From Trichoplax sp. H2 (taxonomy: Eukaryota > Placozoa > Uniplacotomia > Trichoplacea), in the NCBI GenBank assembly GCA_003344405.1, contig NOWV01000334.1, forward strand, positions 1-46,423: DNA of 46,423 nt, read 5' to 3'. Of this stretch, positions 37,901-46,360 are shown piece after piece. Numbering within the stretch: position 1 is the first letter of the stretch; each line of letters opens with the position of its first letter. The position numbers were made by a program, and so were the translations under genes. The notes below the pieces were generated by a model. The model did no database searches. It saw only the letters and a list, made by a program, of their open reading frames with translations, and was not told where the DNA came from.

Positions 37901-40900
37901 TATAGCGTAGCATAGTATATAATATTACTGTATTGCGCTATTCTTGGATTTAGTTAGCGCACTAAGTAACGACTTCATATACTGTAACACTGGAACACTG
38001 TGAGCAGCAACACTTTCTTAAATTCTATATCTAGGCAATGTTATATCGTAACAGTACTGCAAAACTTACAATTATTCCCCAAAAATTTCTGTTTTGTAAT
38101 AGTAAGACGATACGTATCTTTTCTCTATCTACAACAGTATGAGATATTCATTATTTAATTTATTCATAGATCATTGGAACAGAATGAAATGGTAGACATA
38201 AAATTTGGTCAATTTAAATCTCTAGAGAACCTAAATAGACTGTAAATTCACGAACATCATATCATAAAATATGGAATCTGTTATAGCAATAAAGCCAAAT
38301 TTTATAATAAATAAGTTTATGAAGTCTTGTCATGATGTCATCTTGTAATATTGATAACCTTTCAATTAGAAATTTAGTGAGAAACAAGATTAAAAACATC
38401 CAGGAATATGCCTTTCAAGATTTAGTAAATTTGAAATTTTTGTAAGTAATGGCGCTGTACTTATTGTAGTTTTTTTGCGTTCGATATACGGGGTTAAACC
38501 TGAATGATAGCATGGAAATAAAGCTCGGTTAATGTTTTCTTGGATAGATTCTTAGAAGAGAATAAGTTAACTGTGATCCACGAAAAAGTCTTTGCCGGCT
38601 TAAGAAGACTAATAGAGCTGTATGTAGATAAATATAGATCAATATTAAGATTTATATGCTAATTGATCTCAAAGCAAAATTGTACTTTTTCATGGACGTC
38701 AACTAGTAGCAGATTAGTAAGACAGTATGATATAATCGGTTACGAAATATTTAGTGGAATAAAACTGCTAGAAATACTTTTAGAAAGGACTACCGAATAA
38801 TCTAAAGTTACCTACGAATATACATTTCACAGCGTTTACAGCTACAATCAGCAAGCCAACATTTTACTTTATTTCACAATTATTTAGTTTATAATAAGTA
38901 ACTTATAGCACAGCGGATCATTTAAAATTTACTATGGTAACGGAAACAGTATTTAAGCACATTTTCTTTTCAACTAGCTGTAGTAAATGATCCTTCCCTA
39001 ATATTTGGCTACGCATCTATTTAACCTTTAGAATTAATAGTGATTCAATATTCTAATATGCATCGTCATGAGTACTTTAACATAGAATCTTCATTTACAG
39101 TCTATCGCTATAAGCGACTAAATACGACCTGTGATAAATTTATTAAGCTACGCTACCTTATATCATACTAAGTATGGCTGATAATCTATAATCCAGTGTA
39201 ATTTTATGTTATAAAAAGGTTTTAAAGTTATCGTCCGTAACTTTAATTAATCAATTTCATAGACACCTTGATAGTAACCGTATAGAACAAATAAGCCTGA
39301 GCTGTTTTGAGCAGATTCAATTTTTATTCTTTGTGTAAGTATCATAAATGGCGCTACTTGCAACTAATATTTTCTTTCTGTATCAATTACAAACCAAAAA
39401 TGTAATTTTCAATCAACGATAATTCAATTAACTAAAGACAATTTCAAAATTATCCTATCTATTTGCTATTAAGTTATTAAAATTACCAATATAGGTATAT
39501 ATATATATATACAATTGCTATGATCACTATAAATTAGCAAAATCTTTACCAATCAACAGCATTAGATGGAATTATTACTATACGAAAGTAATTGAATCCA
39601 TTTAAGTGAAAATCTTGCAATTTTAGTAAATGTAAACTTTTTAACGTTCTATTACCAGTAATCCATTTATATATTGCTTAATAATAATTATAGTCGCAGA
39701 CTTTTTTACATGAACTTTCTACTGGTATTCTGTGATTTTTTTCGATTAAAACACTGACAATTGTTGCTTTCTTTCAATGTAACTAATTTGGCCTTAATAT
39801 AGTACTCAGATTTTTCTTTAAGATTTTCATGGCATGCTATACATAGCCTTGGACTCTTCAAATATGCTAATCCTATACCTAAAGCTTTCGCCAACTTAAA
39901 ATATTTAATTTAATTGAAATATCAATAGAAATTTCGCTGATAATCCTCTCAATAAATTAATTCCAGCAAAAACGCGAAGTAGGAGGCCATTTCCATACTT
40001 AACTACTCTGTATGTACATGGCTAATTTAATCACGAATTTGTACACATCAAATTTAGATATAGTTAAAATTGGTAAGTGCATTTCTAACTATACCTTCTC
40101 TTTTGCTTTATTAATTAGTCTATTGAGTGGTACTAATATAAGTCCAGAATATTTCAAATATGGTCAAAGTAAACCAATAATTCAAATGTGAGTCTTAAAG
40201 CTTACGAAAGAAAAGTTAATTACACAACTGTGCCATAATTAAGTATAACTAATAACGCAATTATAATCTAAGAATGTTTCTGAAATATCAGACAAGACAG
40301 CAATTGTCACGAAAGTAATCTTCGTGACGTACACTTTATTTCTATGTTTCTTTCTACATTTGTTTATATCTCAGAAAGGTTTACGGTCTCTTTGACTGTA
40401 ACTCTAGAGATTAACAATTGATTTGTCAGTAATCCTTAATTTCAAGATTAGATAAACTAAGATAGTAATTGCAAAATACTTTTACTAGATTGTACATATC
40501 ACTTCCATGGATGTTAAGTTTAAAAGTACAATTTCTAAGTTTACGGGAAATATCTTAGTAGGACAGACTAATGTATGTTTATTAAACTATTAGTAAGAGT
40601 TGATTAATTTAATGCTGATATATTTAATTTAACAGAATTAGATTGCATTTAATCTGTACAGATAGGGACTCTTTAGAGTATTAACTTAGTTAATTTCTAA
40701 TAGACTAAGTGATTTATGTAGTTAAAGCAGTTTTAGGTACCGAAATTTATGTAAGCGACAGCTTCGCCGCTAACAAATTACATTGTGATTTTCTAGAAAG
40801 TCTGAAAGTCTCTATCTTAAGCCTTGTTGCAAGTTAGGGCTATTCCTAACTTGTAATAGCAATTCTCTGCATGTTTAATACCATTTACTGATTTTATCAT

Positions 40901-43900
40901 TTTAATCAAATACGAAGATTAACCATTCTGACTAGTCTTCTGATATTATTATATATATACAGAATCTGTACTAATTGTAGGATTCGAGAAATCAAACAAA
41001 GCCATTTGCAAGGATTTTCTAATATCCGGCGACTGTAATTAAAACTACTTTGATATTATTGTACTATTGTAACGTAAAAATTTTACCGTTTTTGACAAAG
41101 TCAAAAGACAGACATACTCATATCTTGAATCAATAGAGAGTAGAATAATTAATGCACTTTTCTAAATGAGCAACGAAGATAATTGTCTGCAAATCTTATG
41201 CTGCTCAGAGCTACAATTTCAGATTACATTTCATCCTTTTACCAGAGACTTGGGGAACAACTTAATAACAGCTTTACCAGATGACTTATTTAACTTATTA
41301 CCCAATATTCAAACTGTGTAAGTAAAAAGCCTGCTTCTACTCACTTTAGTATCTTAAGCCGCTTTAATCTCCGATTTAATTCTTTAACAACATAAAATTT
41401 CCCCTTAAGTTTCGTTGATTTTGTGACTATTTAGAACATAAGTAATTAAAATTCTAATTCTACCGTTAACTGTTGGTAATGGCTATATTTCGTTTTTTGA
41501 AGCATATTTCACACCAGTTAATTATGAAATTGTGATCACATGAGTATTCTAACGTAATTCTGTATATTATTATGAGTAAGCCCTTATCAGCTTAACTGTA
41601 ATGTCACCGTATGAATTATCGCATAAACGAGTATAATTATCTAAATTAGGCAATTTAGAGGTAATGGAATTTCTGAACTAGATTTGGCTCTATTTTCTTC
41701 CTTCCCAAGAAGATTACATGTGTGAGTAGCTGTTGAATCTAACTTCTGTTAAAGTAGTAATTAACTTAATCATTATTTCAATATCTTCGAATTTTAAAGA
41801 AATGATTGCGTTGTGAGATAACGCTATAATCTTTATCGTCAAATGTAATGAATCTACTACGCATTTTCATGTACATTTTTACTCTCAAGATATTTAATAA
41901 AGTTAAAAGGTGTTGTGACAGTGTTATATACTGTATTACAGTAGAAATATCTATGTTAGGATAATTCATGTTAGCCTATCCTTATTTAGTTAACTTCTAA
42001 TTTGGATATACTGTGTTTTAATATAGCACTGACTTTTTATGACAATGACACATATACACATACTGAAATTAATAGTTATAGTAGGGAATGCAAATCATCT
42101 ACTTACAGTTCCAATCATTTTGATTATAACTTACTTACAGTAGATTGTAAATTATCGTGGAAATGTTCCGTTATAGGACATATCGTAATCTGACTATCCT
42201 GTATTAGTCATCAGATACCTATGTTCGTAAATACTGTTGTCTCCATTAAGGGAGCAGTAGCTAAAATTAATATCTAATTCAGTAAATGATTCCAAAGTTA
42301 ATCGTACTAACTAGGACTCATGAACTATAGAGGAATAGTATATAAATGTAGTATATCGTGTAATAAAGAGGATTCTCAAACTTAGTGTTTAAAGTAAAAT
42401 ACGAGGCGTTTAAGTCTTTGTGTAGTCTGCTAGTAGAGCAAAAGTGTTTGTGATAGTGCAGATATCGTTCCTTGATACGTGGCTCAAGTAATTGACTTAT
42501 TGATCGTACATTACGTTATCTTGTTGCATAGCTGTTTTGTGACAGGTGTAAAGTAAGGTACTCTTTCAAAAGCTAAAGTATGAGTTGGCACTTTCAGTTA
42601 TTCAATTTGCAGCAATAACGTGGTTTACCAGGCTACAGAATTTCTTAACATTTTGCGATTTTAAAATTAATAAGAGACCAGCGTAACATCTTCATTTTAG
42701 TAGCCATTAAGTGCTAATTCCGTAATTTTGTCTCCATGGATGACTTACTTCTATAATATAATATTTAGTTTTATTACCGAAGGAAAGAGCTGCTCGTACA
42801 TAACAGTGAATTTTTTAATTTCTTCCTTCCTTTTCTGCAAGCAAGCATAATCCTTACTCAGTAAATTTTGAAGGAATTTATACAATATCATTCATAAAAA
42901 TATCCTAATACTTGCCCAATGTAATCTATTTTATTAAAAGTGGCACCATTGGGCATAACATATTGGTTACAATTATGATGCGCCAATTTTATCCACAGGA
43001 AAATTTAGTACAAAAATCTTATCCGGTGACGATAAATCTTATCAAAGAGCACGATGTAATCCGATTAATACATTTTACTTTATATTTTACTCATTATTTA
43101 ATAGATTGCAACTACTTCATTAAAAAGTAGGTAATAGCTTAGGTTATATGAATCCGTTATGGTGATAGCTTTATTCAACAAAGTACTATGGCAACGATCA
43201 TGCGCATTCATAGAAGGCAGTAAAATATTTGCTCGCTGAGTGTAGCAAGAGAGAAGCTTCTGCGCTTACAATAATACAGCCTGTATAATTATTCATTCAC
43301 AATTAATTGCCAGTTGTTGTCAATTTTTCTAGAGATTTTTCTTATAACCGTATCCATTCAATAAGGAACTCCAACCCTGAGAAGCTTAGTTTGATATTCG
43401 TTATGTAAGTACATTACATAATATATCTATTTTAGTAATGCGACATATTGGTCATCTTGCGTGCAAGAACACATTACTTTCATCAGTGAAAGATTATACT
43501 GTTGGATTATTTACATAAGTATTTCCATTACAGAGGAAATATCTATTGGTAGTAATCAAAGCTTTGAAAGTTTAGTAAATTTTTAATAACCAGTAAAATA
43601 TTTTTGTTAATTTATTTGGCCCTATAATTAGTGTAGGTTTAGAATATTTCTAGTTGAAAATATTGAATTATTTACATTAACACCGCGTATCGTTAAGTTC
43701 TATGTTAATTTTAATTCCTGCTGTAGTTTGTTAATGTTTGTACGGTAACTTTAAAACATATAAATTTGTTATACAGTCTTGTTAATACAGAATAAGTAAT
43801 AATAATGCTTACAATTTATTTACTTGAAATAATTCTGTATGTTGTAAATGCGAGGATTTACCAAATTCTTAACGGCAGAACATATTTTATTAGTTATCCA

Positions 43901-45771
43901 GTGAAAGTACTTTTAAACTGTTCTGCTTAGGTTTCTTGTAACGGTATTGTACTGTACTTAGTTATTAATCAATGAAAAACAATTTGTTTCTAAATTAATT
44001 GTAAATCAGACCCCAGAAGTTATCATTGTCAATACGTGAGTAATTAGAAGATTAAGTAATTTGCTGATATCTTACTGATATATTAACAATAAAAGAGCTA
44101 CAGGAATAAAATTTAGACCATCATTAATGTAGTGGAAGATTTCAAATTCAACTTAGGTTAAAGTATAGACGTACCTGCTATGCCTCGATTAACAGTATCG
44201 ACGAAGTAGCTTTGGAATTAAGTTATTCCATTCATTTTGCAATAAATGTAACTTAAAGTCAACGTTAAATAAAAGCACTCTTAATAAAAACATAAAGTTC
44301 GTTCCAAACACAACATCTTATGCGAATACATTATTATAGAGCAATACAAATGCATAGTAATACTTTAAACAGTATATTAAATTGCTTGCTGCAAGATCAA
44401 AATAAACAATTTTAGTACAATTACTGTTGGAGCTCACTCTACTTTGTGTCATGAAATTTAACTGAAAGCTATTTATGTACATAGCTGAAGGTGGTAATTA
44501 AGATATTCTTCTATAAAGATGCTCTAGGCTCAATGTAAGCTAATAACCAAGTGTTACGTATCTAACTTTAAAATGCTATAGAAAAATAATACAAAAAGTC
44601 TACTGCCAGGTTTGTCCTTCTGTAGAAGAGACAGTAACATCACTAGTATCTCTTTAGACAAAATCAAACCCAAACTTTATCGAAACCTCAGCTAATTTAT
44701 AGTCAATCTACAAAAATATTAAATATTAGTACTTAGATAATAATATATATTACTATACTTGTAGTGTATTTAGAATATACTGTAACTATATTCTTCTCTC
44801 AAATATAGACATGTTGTATTGATCTTATATTTAGATATATCTACAGTCTGTTCGCTCTACATTCAAATATGGCTTACTACATTTAGTTATTACAGTCCTC
44901 GCTATTTTCTACAATCATCTGCTATTCTATAACCTGTTATGGTATATGTCGTATCTAATCCTACAATCATGTTCTCTGCATGTGTTCTAATGCCATAGCT
45001 ATAAATACTGCCGTTTTCTACCTTAGATTTCTTAAGTTGCATTATTAGTCACAGTTAGTATTCACACTTTACTCACGGCAGCTACCACGCTGGCCTACCT
45101 TAATTATCACATTGTACCTAACAACTATCTACAATAAAGTATCCTCTTTTCTTAAGCTCCTTGTGAAATTCTCTGCATGGCAACTAAAAACCGCATTATC
45201 TGACTCTTCGAACCCTTCATCACAATAAAGTTACCATGTCTATCATAAACTTGTAAAATAGCATAGATAGATAAATATAAACACATACCTAGAAGAACAT
45301 TCTTATGAAAGCTATGCTATGGCTACTACATTTGCAATCGCTTCGTAACATCAAGTTAAATTTTTAACCCTGAACTGTTCCAATTAAGCTTCAGAAAGTT
45401 GAGAGTTACCGTACTTTACTAATTTTATATATGCTAATAAAGCTATTTTCGACATAATTTAAAGATATCCGACATATGACACAGTAGCAATACAGAATAT
45501 TTACAAAGTTGTTGGGTATCTTTTGATTACTTTATGTCATGGCCGCACTTTTGGTATACTTTCTGCTTTGTAATTTAAAATATTGTGTGACGTAAGCTAT
45601 CATATAATCAGAATTTTACTAGAGCTATTTAGATACGAAAAGTTAAACATCGTGAATTGCCTTAGCAATTTTATTTATTTACTCAATTTTATTCAATAGA
45701 CTTCTCCAAGAAAATCTAATTGAACACATAGAGGATGGATTTTTTTCAAGTTTTCCACACTTAATCGATCT
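16799..45771 (+). CDS. LDLa-LRR receptor gene with at least 28 LRR exons, 3' end outside the window
   Basis: Exons in order: signal peptide (from 16799), LDLa-like (17049-17153), linkers (19136-19228, 19323-19397), LRR N-cap (21261-21369), then 28 intact single-LRR exons from 22133 to 45771. Introns are phase 1 up to the N-cap and phase 2 between all LRR exons, the layout known for LGR receptor genes. LRR exons are mostly 72 nt (24 residues), carry the L-x-x-N-x-I/L pattern and end in L-x-x-L before GTAAG-type donors. With every intact exon included, about 840 residues are encoded before the window ends. LDLa plus N-cap plus LRRs matches type-C LGRs (relaxin receptor and snail GRL101 types), which signal through a seven-helix domain at the cell surface. 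That domain is not in this window, so receptor identity is inferred. The number of LRRs is unusually high. Confidence 0.75.
17049..17153 (+). CDS. LDLa-like module exon
   Basis: A TTCTGCAG acceptor and GTAAGC donor bound a 105-nt phase 1-1 exon. Its second half reads CNCKIDCRNRYDEAGC, matching the LDLa calcium-site end C-D-G-x-x-D-C-x-D-x-S-D-E-x-x-C. Changes: the usual D-G after the fourth Cys is N-C, the third Cys is absent, and the Ser before D-E is Tyr. In relaxin receptors the LDLa module at this place is needed for activation. Confidence 0.72.
17154..19135. other. Intron between the LDLa and linker exons
   Basis: About 2 kb of AT-rich DNA. No further exon or repeat could be supported. 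Confidence 0.45.
19136..19228 (+). CDS. Linker exon 1
   Basis: A 93-nt phase 1-1 exon between a pyrimidine-rich TTTAG acceptor and a GTAAAT donor. It encodes PLDVAALNNSAMINIQEPG and then GHSNQFLYNK. No known domain. The place corresponds to the linker between the LDLa module and the LRRs in relaxin-type receptors. Confidence 0.6.
19323..19397 (+). CDS. Linker exon 2, cysteine-bearing
   Basis: A 75-nt phase 1-1 exon with a CTACAG acceptor and GTAAGT donor. It reads CRPTTCSLWGNSKPKN and ends SKTEDSC, holding three Cys. No family match recognised. Its phase links the first linker exon to the N-cap. Confidence 0.6.
19999..20155 (+). repeat. Third, partial copy of the 630-bp repeat
   Basis: Same orientation as 41917-42545, matching its last part (from GTTTAACGTAAAATACGAGG to the CGTTATCTTGTTGC block), more diverged. 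Lies in the intron between linker exon 2 and the N-cap. Confidence 0.65.
21261..21369 (+). CDS. LRR N-terminal cap exon
   Basis: Reads QLPCIKGCACNDVKLNCQNR, fitting the LRRNT pattern C-x3-C-x-C-x6-C, and then KMYQFPRKW as the usual short stretch before the first repeat. It starts in phase 1 and ends in phase 2 (GT before GTAAGT). This is where the gene switches from phase-1 to phase-2 introns. Confidence 0.8.
22133..22204 (+). CDS. LRR exon 1
   Basis: 72 nt, phase 2-2, TTTAG acceptor, GTAAGT donor. Reads LRSNHFKKFPID, the first repeat after the cap. Confidence 0.7.
23195..23272 (+). CDS. LRR exon 2 (long)
   Basis: 78 nt, phase 2-2, GTAAGC donor. Starts DLYDNLIDC and ends LKNLPNLRSL; two residues longer than the usual repeat. 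Confidence 0.8.
23502..23573 (+). CDS. LRR exon 3
   Basis: 72 nt, phase 2-2, GTAAGC donor. Ends NAFNGLKNLLSL. Confidence 0.8.
23721..23792 (+). CDS. LRR exon 4
   Basis: 72 nt, phase 2-2, CTACAG acceptor, GTAGGA donor. Starts TLTANPITEL and ends FNTLQNLEIL. Confidence 0.82.
23935..24466 (+). repeat. Dispersed repeat, second family
   Basis: Direct copy at about 31235-31660 (shared GCAATAATTAATTACT and AAGAATCTAGTCTAAA blocks). Related DNA occurs at 44500-45240 and, inverted, at 26880-27420. Non-coding. Confidence 0.6.
24825..24896 (+). CDS. LRR exon 5
   Basis: 72 nt, phase 2-2, GTACGC donor. Ends DKDIFLNLKSLKKL. The usual Asn in the first half is replaced. Confidence 0.7.
25826..25897 (+). 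CDS. LRR exon 6
   Basis: 72 nt, phase 2-2, GTGAGT donor. Starts NLRNNTIRFI and ends LFKGLNKLVFL, a near-ideal LRR. Confidence 0.82.
26194..26265 (+). CDS. LRR exon 7
   Basis: 72 nt, phase 2-2, GTAAGT donor. Starts DLSYNPIEEL; the second half is irregular. Confidence 0.75.
26400..26471 (+). CDS. LRR exon 8 (divergent)
   Basis: 72 nt, phase 2-2, TTTTAG acceptor, GTACGT donor. Reads FFSYVNHKGAAISTF and ends NMNHLAYL. Confidence 0.7.
26880..27420 (-). repeat. Dispersed repeat, second family, inverted
   Basis: Its reverse complement aligns with 44700-45240 (shared GGTTCGAAGAGTC and ACACATGCAGAGAACA). It is interrupted at 27172-27241 by a 70-bp segment found alone at 33243-33343. Confidence 0.6.
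27703..27774 (+). CDS. LRR exon 9 (divergent)
   Basis: 72 nt, phase 2-2, TTTTTTCAG acceptor, GTAAGT donor. Ends EIIINLPRLLKL. Confidence 0.72.
28305..28376 (+). CDS. LRR exon 10
   Basis: 72 nt, phase 2-2, GTATGT donor. Starts SLQGSRINTI and ends AFKELRTLTDL. Confidence 0.82.
28775..28935 (+). repeat. Dispersed repeat piece, partner of 9944-10098
   Basis: Opposite orientation to 9944-10098. It sits in the intron between LRR exons 10 and 11. Confidence 0.7.
29249..29325 (+). pseudogene. Decayed LRR exon
   Basis: After an AG, SRFVISLTADSTF and EINIYFLL resemble an LRR. The length (77 nt) breaks the phase and the donor position reads ATAATC. Confidence 0.4.
30162..30233 (+). CDS. LRR exon 11
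   Basis: 72 nt, phase 2-2, GTAAGC donor. Starts NLNNNLLQQLP and ends VFNGLNFLQTL. Confidence 0.83.
30351..30422 (+). CDS. LRR exon 12
   Basis: 72 nt, phase 2-2, GTAAGT donor. Starts YINFNRLHSI. Separated from LRR exon 11 by an intron of only 117 nt. Confidence 0.75.
31235..31660 (+). repeat. Dispersed repeat, second family
   Basis: Partner of 23935-24466, same orientation, with several indels. Confidence 0.6.
33243..33343 (+). repeat. Short mobile-looking segment, also inside 26880-27420
   Basis: Shares TGTTAAATGAGCACATT and CGTAAACCGTCAG-AAAG-GACGGGAGTTTG with 27172-27241. About 70 bp; class unknown. Confidence 0.5.
33380..33620 (+). repeat. Dispersed repeat with a metallothionein-like stretch
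   Basis: Second member of the family at 46006-46360. The minus-strand middle block reads ECCYADCSYKYC. Confidence 0.5.
34230..34304 (+). CDS. LRR exon 13 (75 nt)
   Basis: Phase 2-2, GTAAGT donor, one codon longer than usual. Starts SMNQNFLTDF and ends NLSYL. Confidence 0.75.
34445..34507 (+). CDS. LRR exon 14 (63 nt, short)
   Basis: Phase 2-2, TTTCAG acceptor, GTATGT donor. Reads NVTSLPILRKLETL at its end; three codons shorter than usual. Confidence 0.68.
34603..34683 (+). CDS. LRR exon 15 (81 nt, long)
   Basis: Phase 2-2, TTTTTAG acceptor, GTATAA donor. Starts NLERNRIVTI, followed by an Asn/Pro-rich second half (NNTNLEPPP). Confidence 0.68.
34880..34951 (+). CDS. LRR exon 16
   Basis: 72 nt, phase 2-2, GTAAGT donor. 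Starts NLSDNPLANI and ends FRHVKTL. Confidence 0.8.
35061..35133 (+). pseudogene. Decayed LRR exon with stop and no donor
   Basis: An intact TTTCAG acceptor is followed by LISDKNGNEKALYALTSLQ and then NLLA and TAA, exactly where other exons have their last codon and GTAAG donor. Either a dead exon that is skipped, or an alternative last exon giving a truncated protein. Confidence 0.6.
35556..35633 (+). CDS. LRR exon 17 (78 nt)
   Basis: Phase 2-2, GTAAGC donor. Starts IVMNMRNQQIVI and ends FQGLTNLKLL. Confidence 0.75.
35850..35921 (+). CDS. LRR exon 18
   Basis: 72 nt, phase 2-2, TTCTTACAG acceptor, GTAAGA donor. Starts ILSYGRIQMI and ends HFPSLQAL. Confidence 0.8.
36114..36185 (+). CDS. LRR exon 19
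   Basis: 72 nt, phase 2-2, GTAAGT donor. Starts QIAHNSIKSI and ends ARMPKLTTL. Confidence 0.8.
36325..36952 (-). repeat. Inverted repeat, left copy (about 630 bp)
   Basis: Reverse complement of 41917-42545 at roughly 90% identity. It lies in an intron of the LRR gene. A shorter piece of the same family is at 19999-20155. One end reads ACTGTAATACAGT-ATATAACACTGT. No intact coding capacity seen. Confidence 0.8.
37240..37450 (+). repeat. Dispersed repeat with a metallothionein-like stretch
   Basis: Third member. The minus-strand middle block reads ECCYFDCSCISCK. Confidence 0.45.
38170..38241 (+). CDS. LRR exon 20
   Basis: 72 nt, phase 2-2, GTAAAT donor. Starts SLEQNEMVDI and ends FKSLENLNRL. 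Confidence 0.8.
38370..38441 (+). CDS. LRR exon 21
   Basis: 72 nt, phase 2-2, GTAAGT donor. Starts NLVRNKIKNI and ends AFQDLVNLKFL. Confidence 0.83.
38548..38619 (+). CDS. LRR exon 22
   Basis: 72 nt, phase 2-2, GTATGT donor. Starts FLEENKLTVI and ends VFAGLRRLIEL. The flanking introns are about 106-128 nt for exons 20-22. Confidence 0.82.
38750..39230 (+). repeat. Dispersed repeat with a metallothionein-like stretch
   Basis: Fourth member. The minus-strand middle block reads KCWLADCSCKRC and is followed by a GTAACT. Confidence 0.45.
39263..39334 (+). CDS. LRR exon 23
   Basis: 72 nt, phase 2-2, GTAAGT donor. Starts HLDSNRIEQI and ends CFEQIQFLFFV. Confidence 0.8.
39495..39511. repeat. TA microsatellite
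   Basis: A run of TA dinucleotides in an LRR-gene intron. Confidence 0.6.
39567..39641 (+). pseudogene. Decayed LRR exon
   Basis: Recognisable pieces VIESI and AILVNVNFL lie in different frames with a stop between them, and the donor position reads AACG instead of GTAAG. Confidence 0.4.
40679..40750 (+). pseudogene. Decayed LRR exon with intact splice borders
   Basis: Exactly 72 nt between AG and GTAAGC, but the expected frame has many stops. In the next frame SNRLSDLC and SSFRYRNL are visible, separated by stops. The borders have outlived the coding content. Confidence 0.5.
40963..41034 (+). CDS. LRR exon 24
   Basis: 72 nt, phase 2-2, GTAATT donor. Starts ICTNCRIREI and ends GFSNIRRL. Confidence 0.75.
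41246..41317 (+). CDS. LRR exon 25
   Basis: 72 nt, phase 2-2, TTACCAG acceptor, GTAAGT donor. Starts DLGNNLITALP and ends LLPNIQTV. Confidence 0.83.
41650..41721 (+). CDS. LRR exon 26
   Basis: 72 nt, phase 2-2, GTGAGT donor. Starts QFRGNGISEL and ends FPRRLHV. Confidence 0.75.
41917..42545 (+). repeat. Inverted repeat, right copy (about 630 bp)
   Basis: Pairs with 36325-36952. The two copies bracket about 5 kb carrying seven intact and two decayed LRR exons. RNA across this region could pair. Confidence 0.8.
43333..43404 (+). CDS. LRR exon 27
   Basis: 72 nt, phase 2-2, TTTTTCTAG acceptor, GTAAGT donor. Starts DFSYNRIHSI and ends KLSLIFVM. Confidence 0.8.
43522..43583 (+). pseudogene. Decayed LRR exon
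   Basis: EEISIGSNQSFESLVNF is followed by TAA where the donor should be (AATAAC in place of GTAAG). Shorter than a full repeat. Confidence 0.45.
44170..44245 (+). pseudogene. Possible decayed LRR exon
   Basis: NSIDEVA and FGIKLF can be read in two frames in the order expected for an LRR, with no donor. Weak. Confidence 0.25.
44500..45240 (+). repeat. Dispersed repeat, second family
   Basis: Partner of 26880-27420 in opposite orientation. It lacks the 70-bp insert, so the insert postdates the spread of this family. Confidence 0.55.
45700..45771 (+). CDS. LRR exon 28, last seen in the window
   Basis: 72 nt, phase 2-2, GTATGT donor. Starts LLQENLIEHI and ends SFPHLIDL. The open phase-2 end shows that the gene continues to the right. 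Confidence 0.82.
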
Positions 45772-46005
45772 GTATGTTAATTTTATGTTTATTAGTTTCT
45801 TAAATTCAGCATGAAATCAGCTCCAATTGGTTAAGGAAATGACATTTTAATATAGAAAGAGTTTTCTGTACTTCATTTACTTTTAAAATTCACAAACTTA
45901 ACTATTCCTAAACTACGAATATTTAATTATGCTTCAGATCGAAATGTATGATTTCCCTGCATTTATCGATTTTGTCTTGTATGATAGAATTATTATAAAA
46001 TTTAC

Positions 46006-46360
46006 CAGATATATACCGATCACGAGATTCCAAATTTTAGAAAAATAAGGGCTTTATTAAATCTTATACAAAGATTAACTACACACAGCTCCACTCTAGC
46101 CGAATACTACTACTAACGACTTCTACAACGAACTAACAGAATAATCTAAAGTTGCATGCTTTTATACTTCTCGTAGCATTCGCAGCTACAATCCGCATGG
46201 CAACCTTTTACCTTATATTACACATAGTTAAATTATTCTTAGCAAGACTATTCTACTGCGGATCATCATTAATCCAACTTGGATACAACTACAGTATTTA
46301 CGTAGACATTATTCACACCAGCCAAAGTACAATGAATTAACCATATCCTAATATATGATT
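46006..46360 (+). repeat. Dispersed repeat with a metallothionein-like stretch
   Basis: Shares long stretches with about 33380-33620, 37240-37450 and 38750-39230: a block rich in AGCCGAATA-type sequence, a block antisense to D-C-S-C codons, and a block ending CAAAGTACA. On the minus strand the middle block reads GCHADCSCECY here. Confidence 0.55.
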
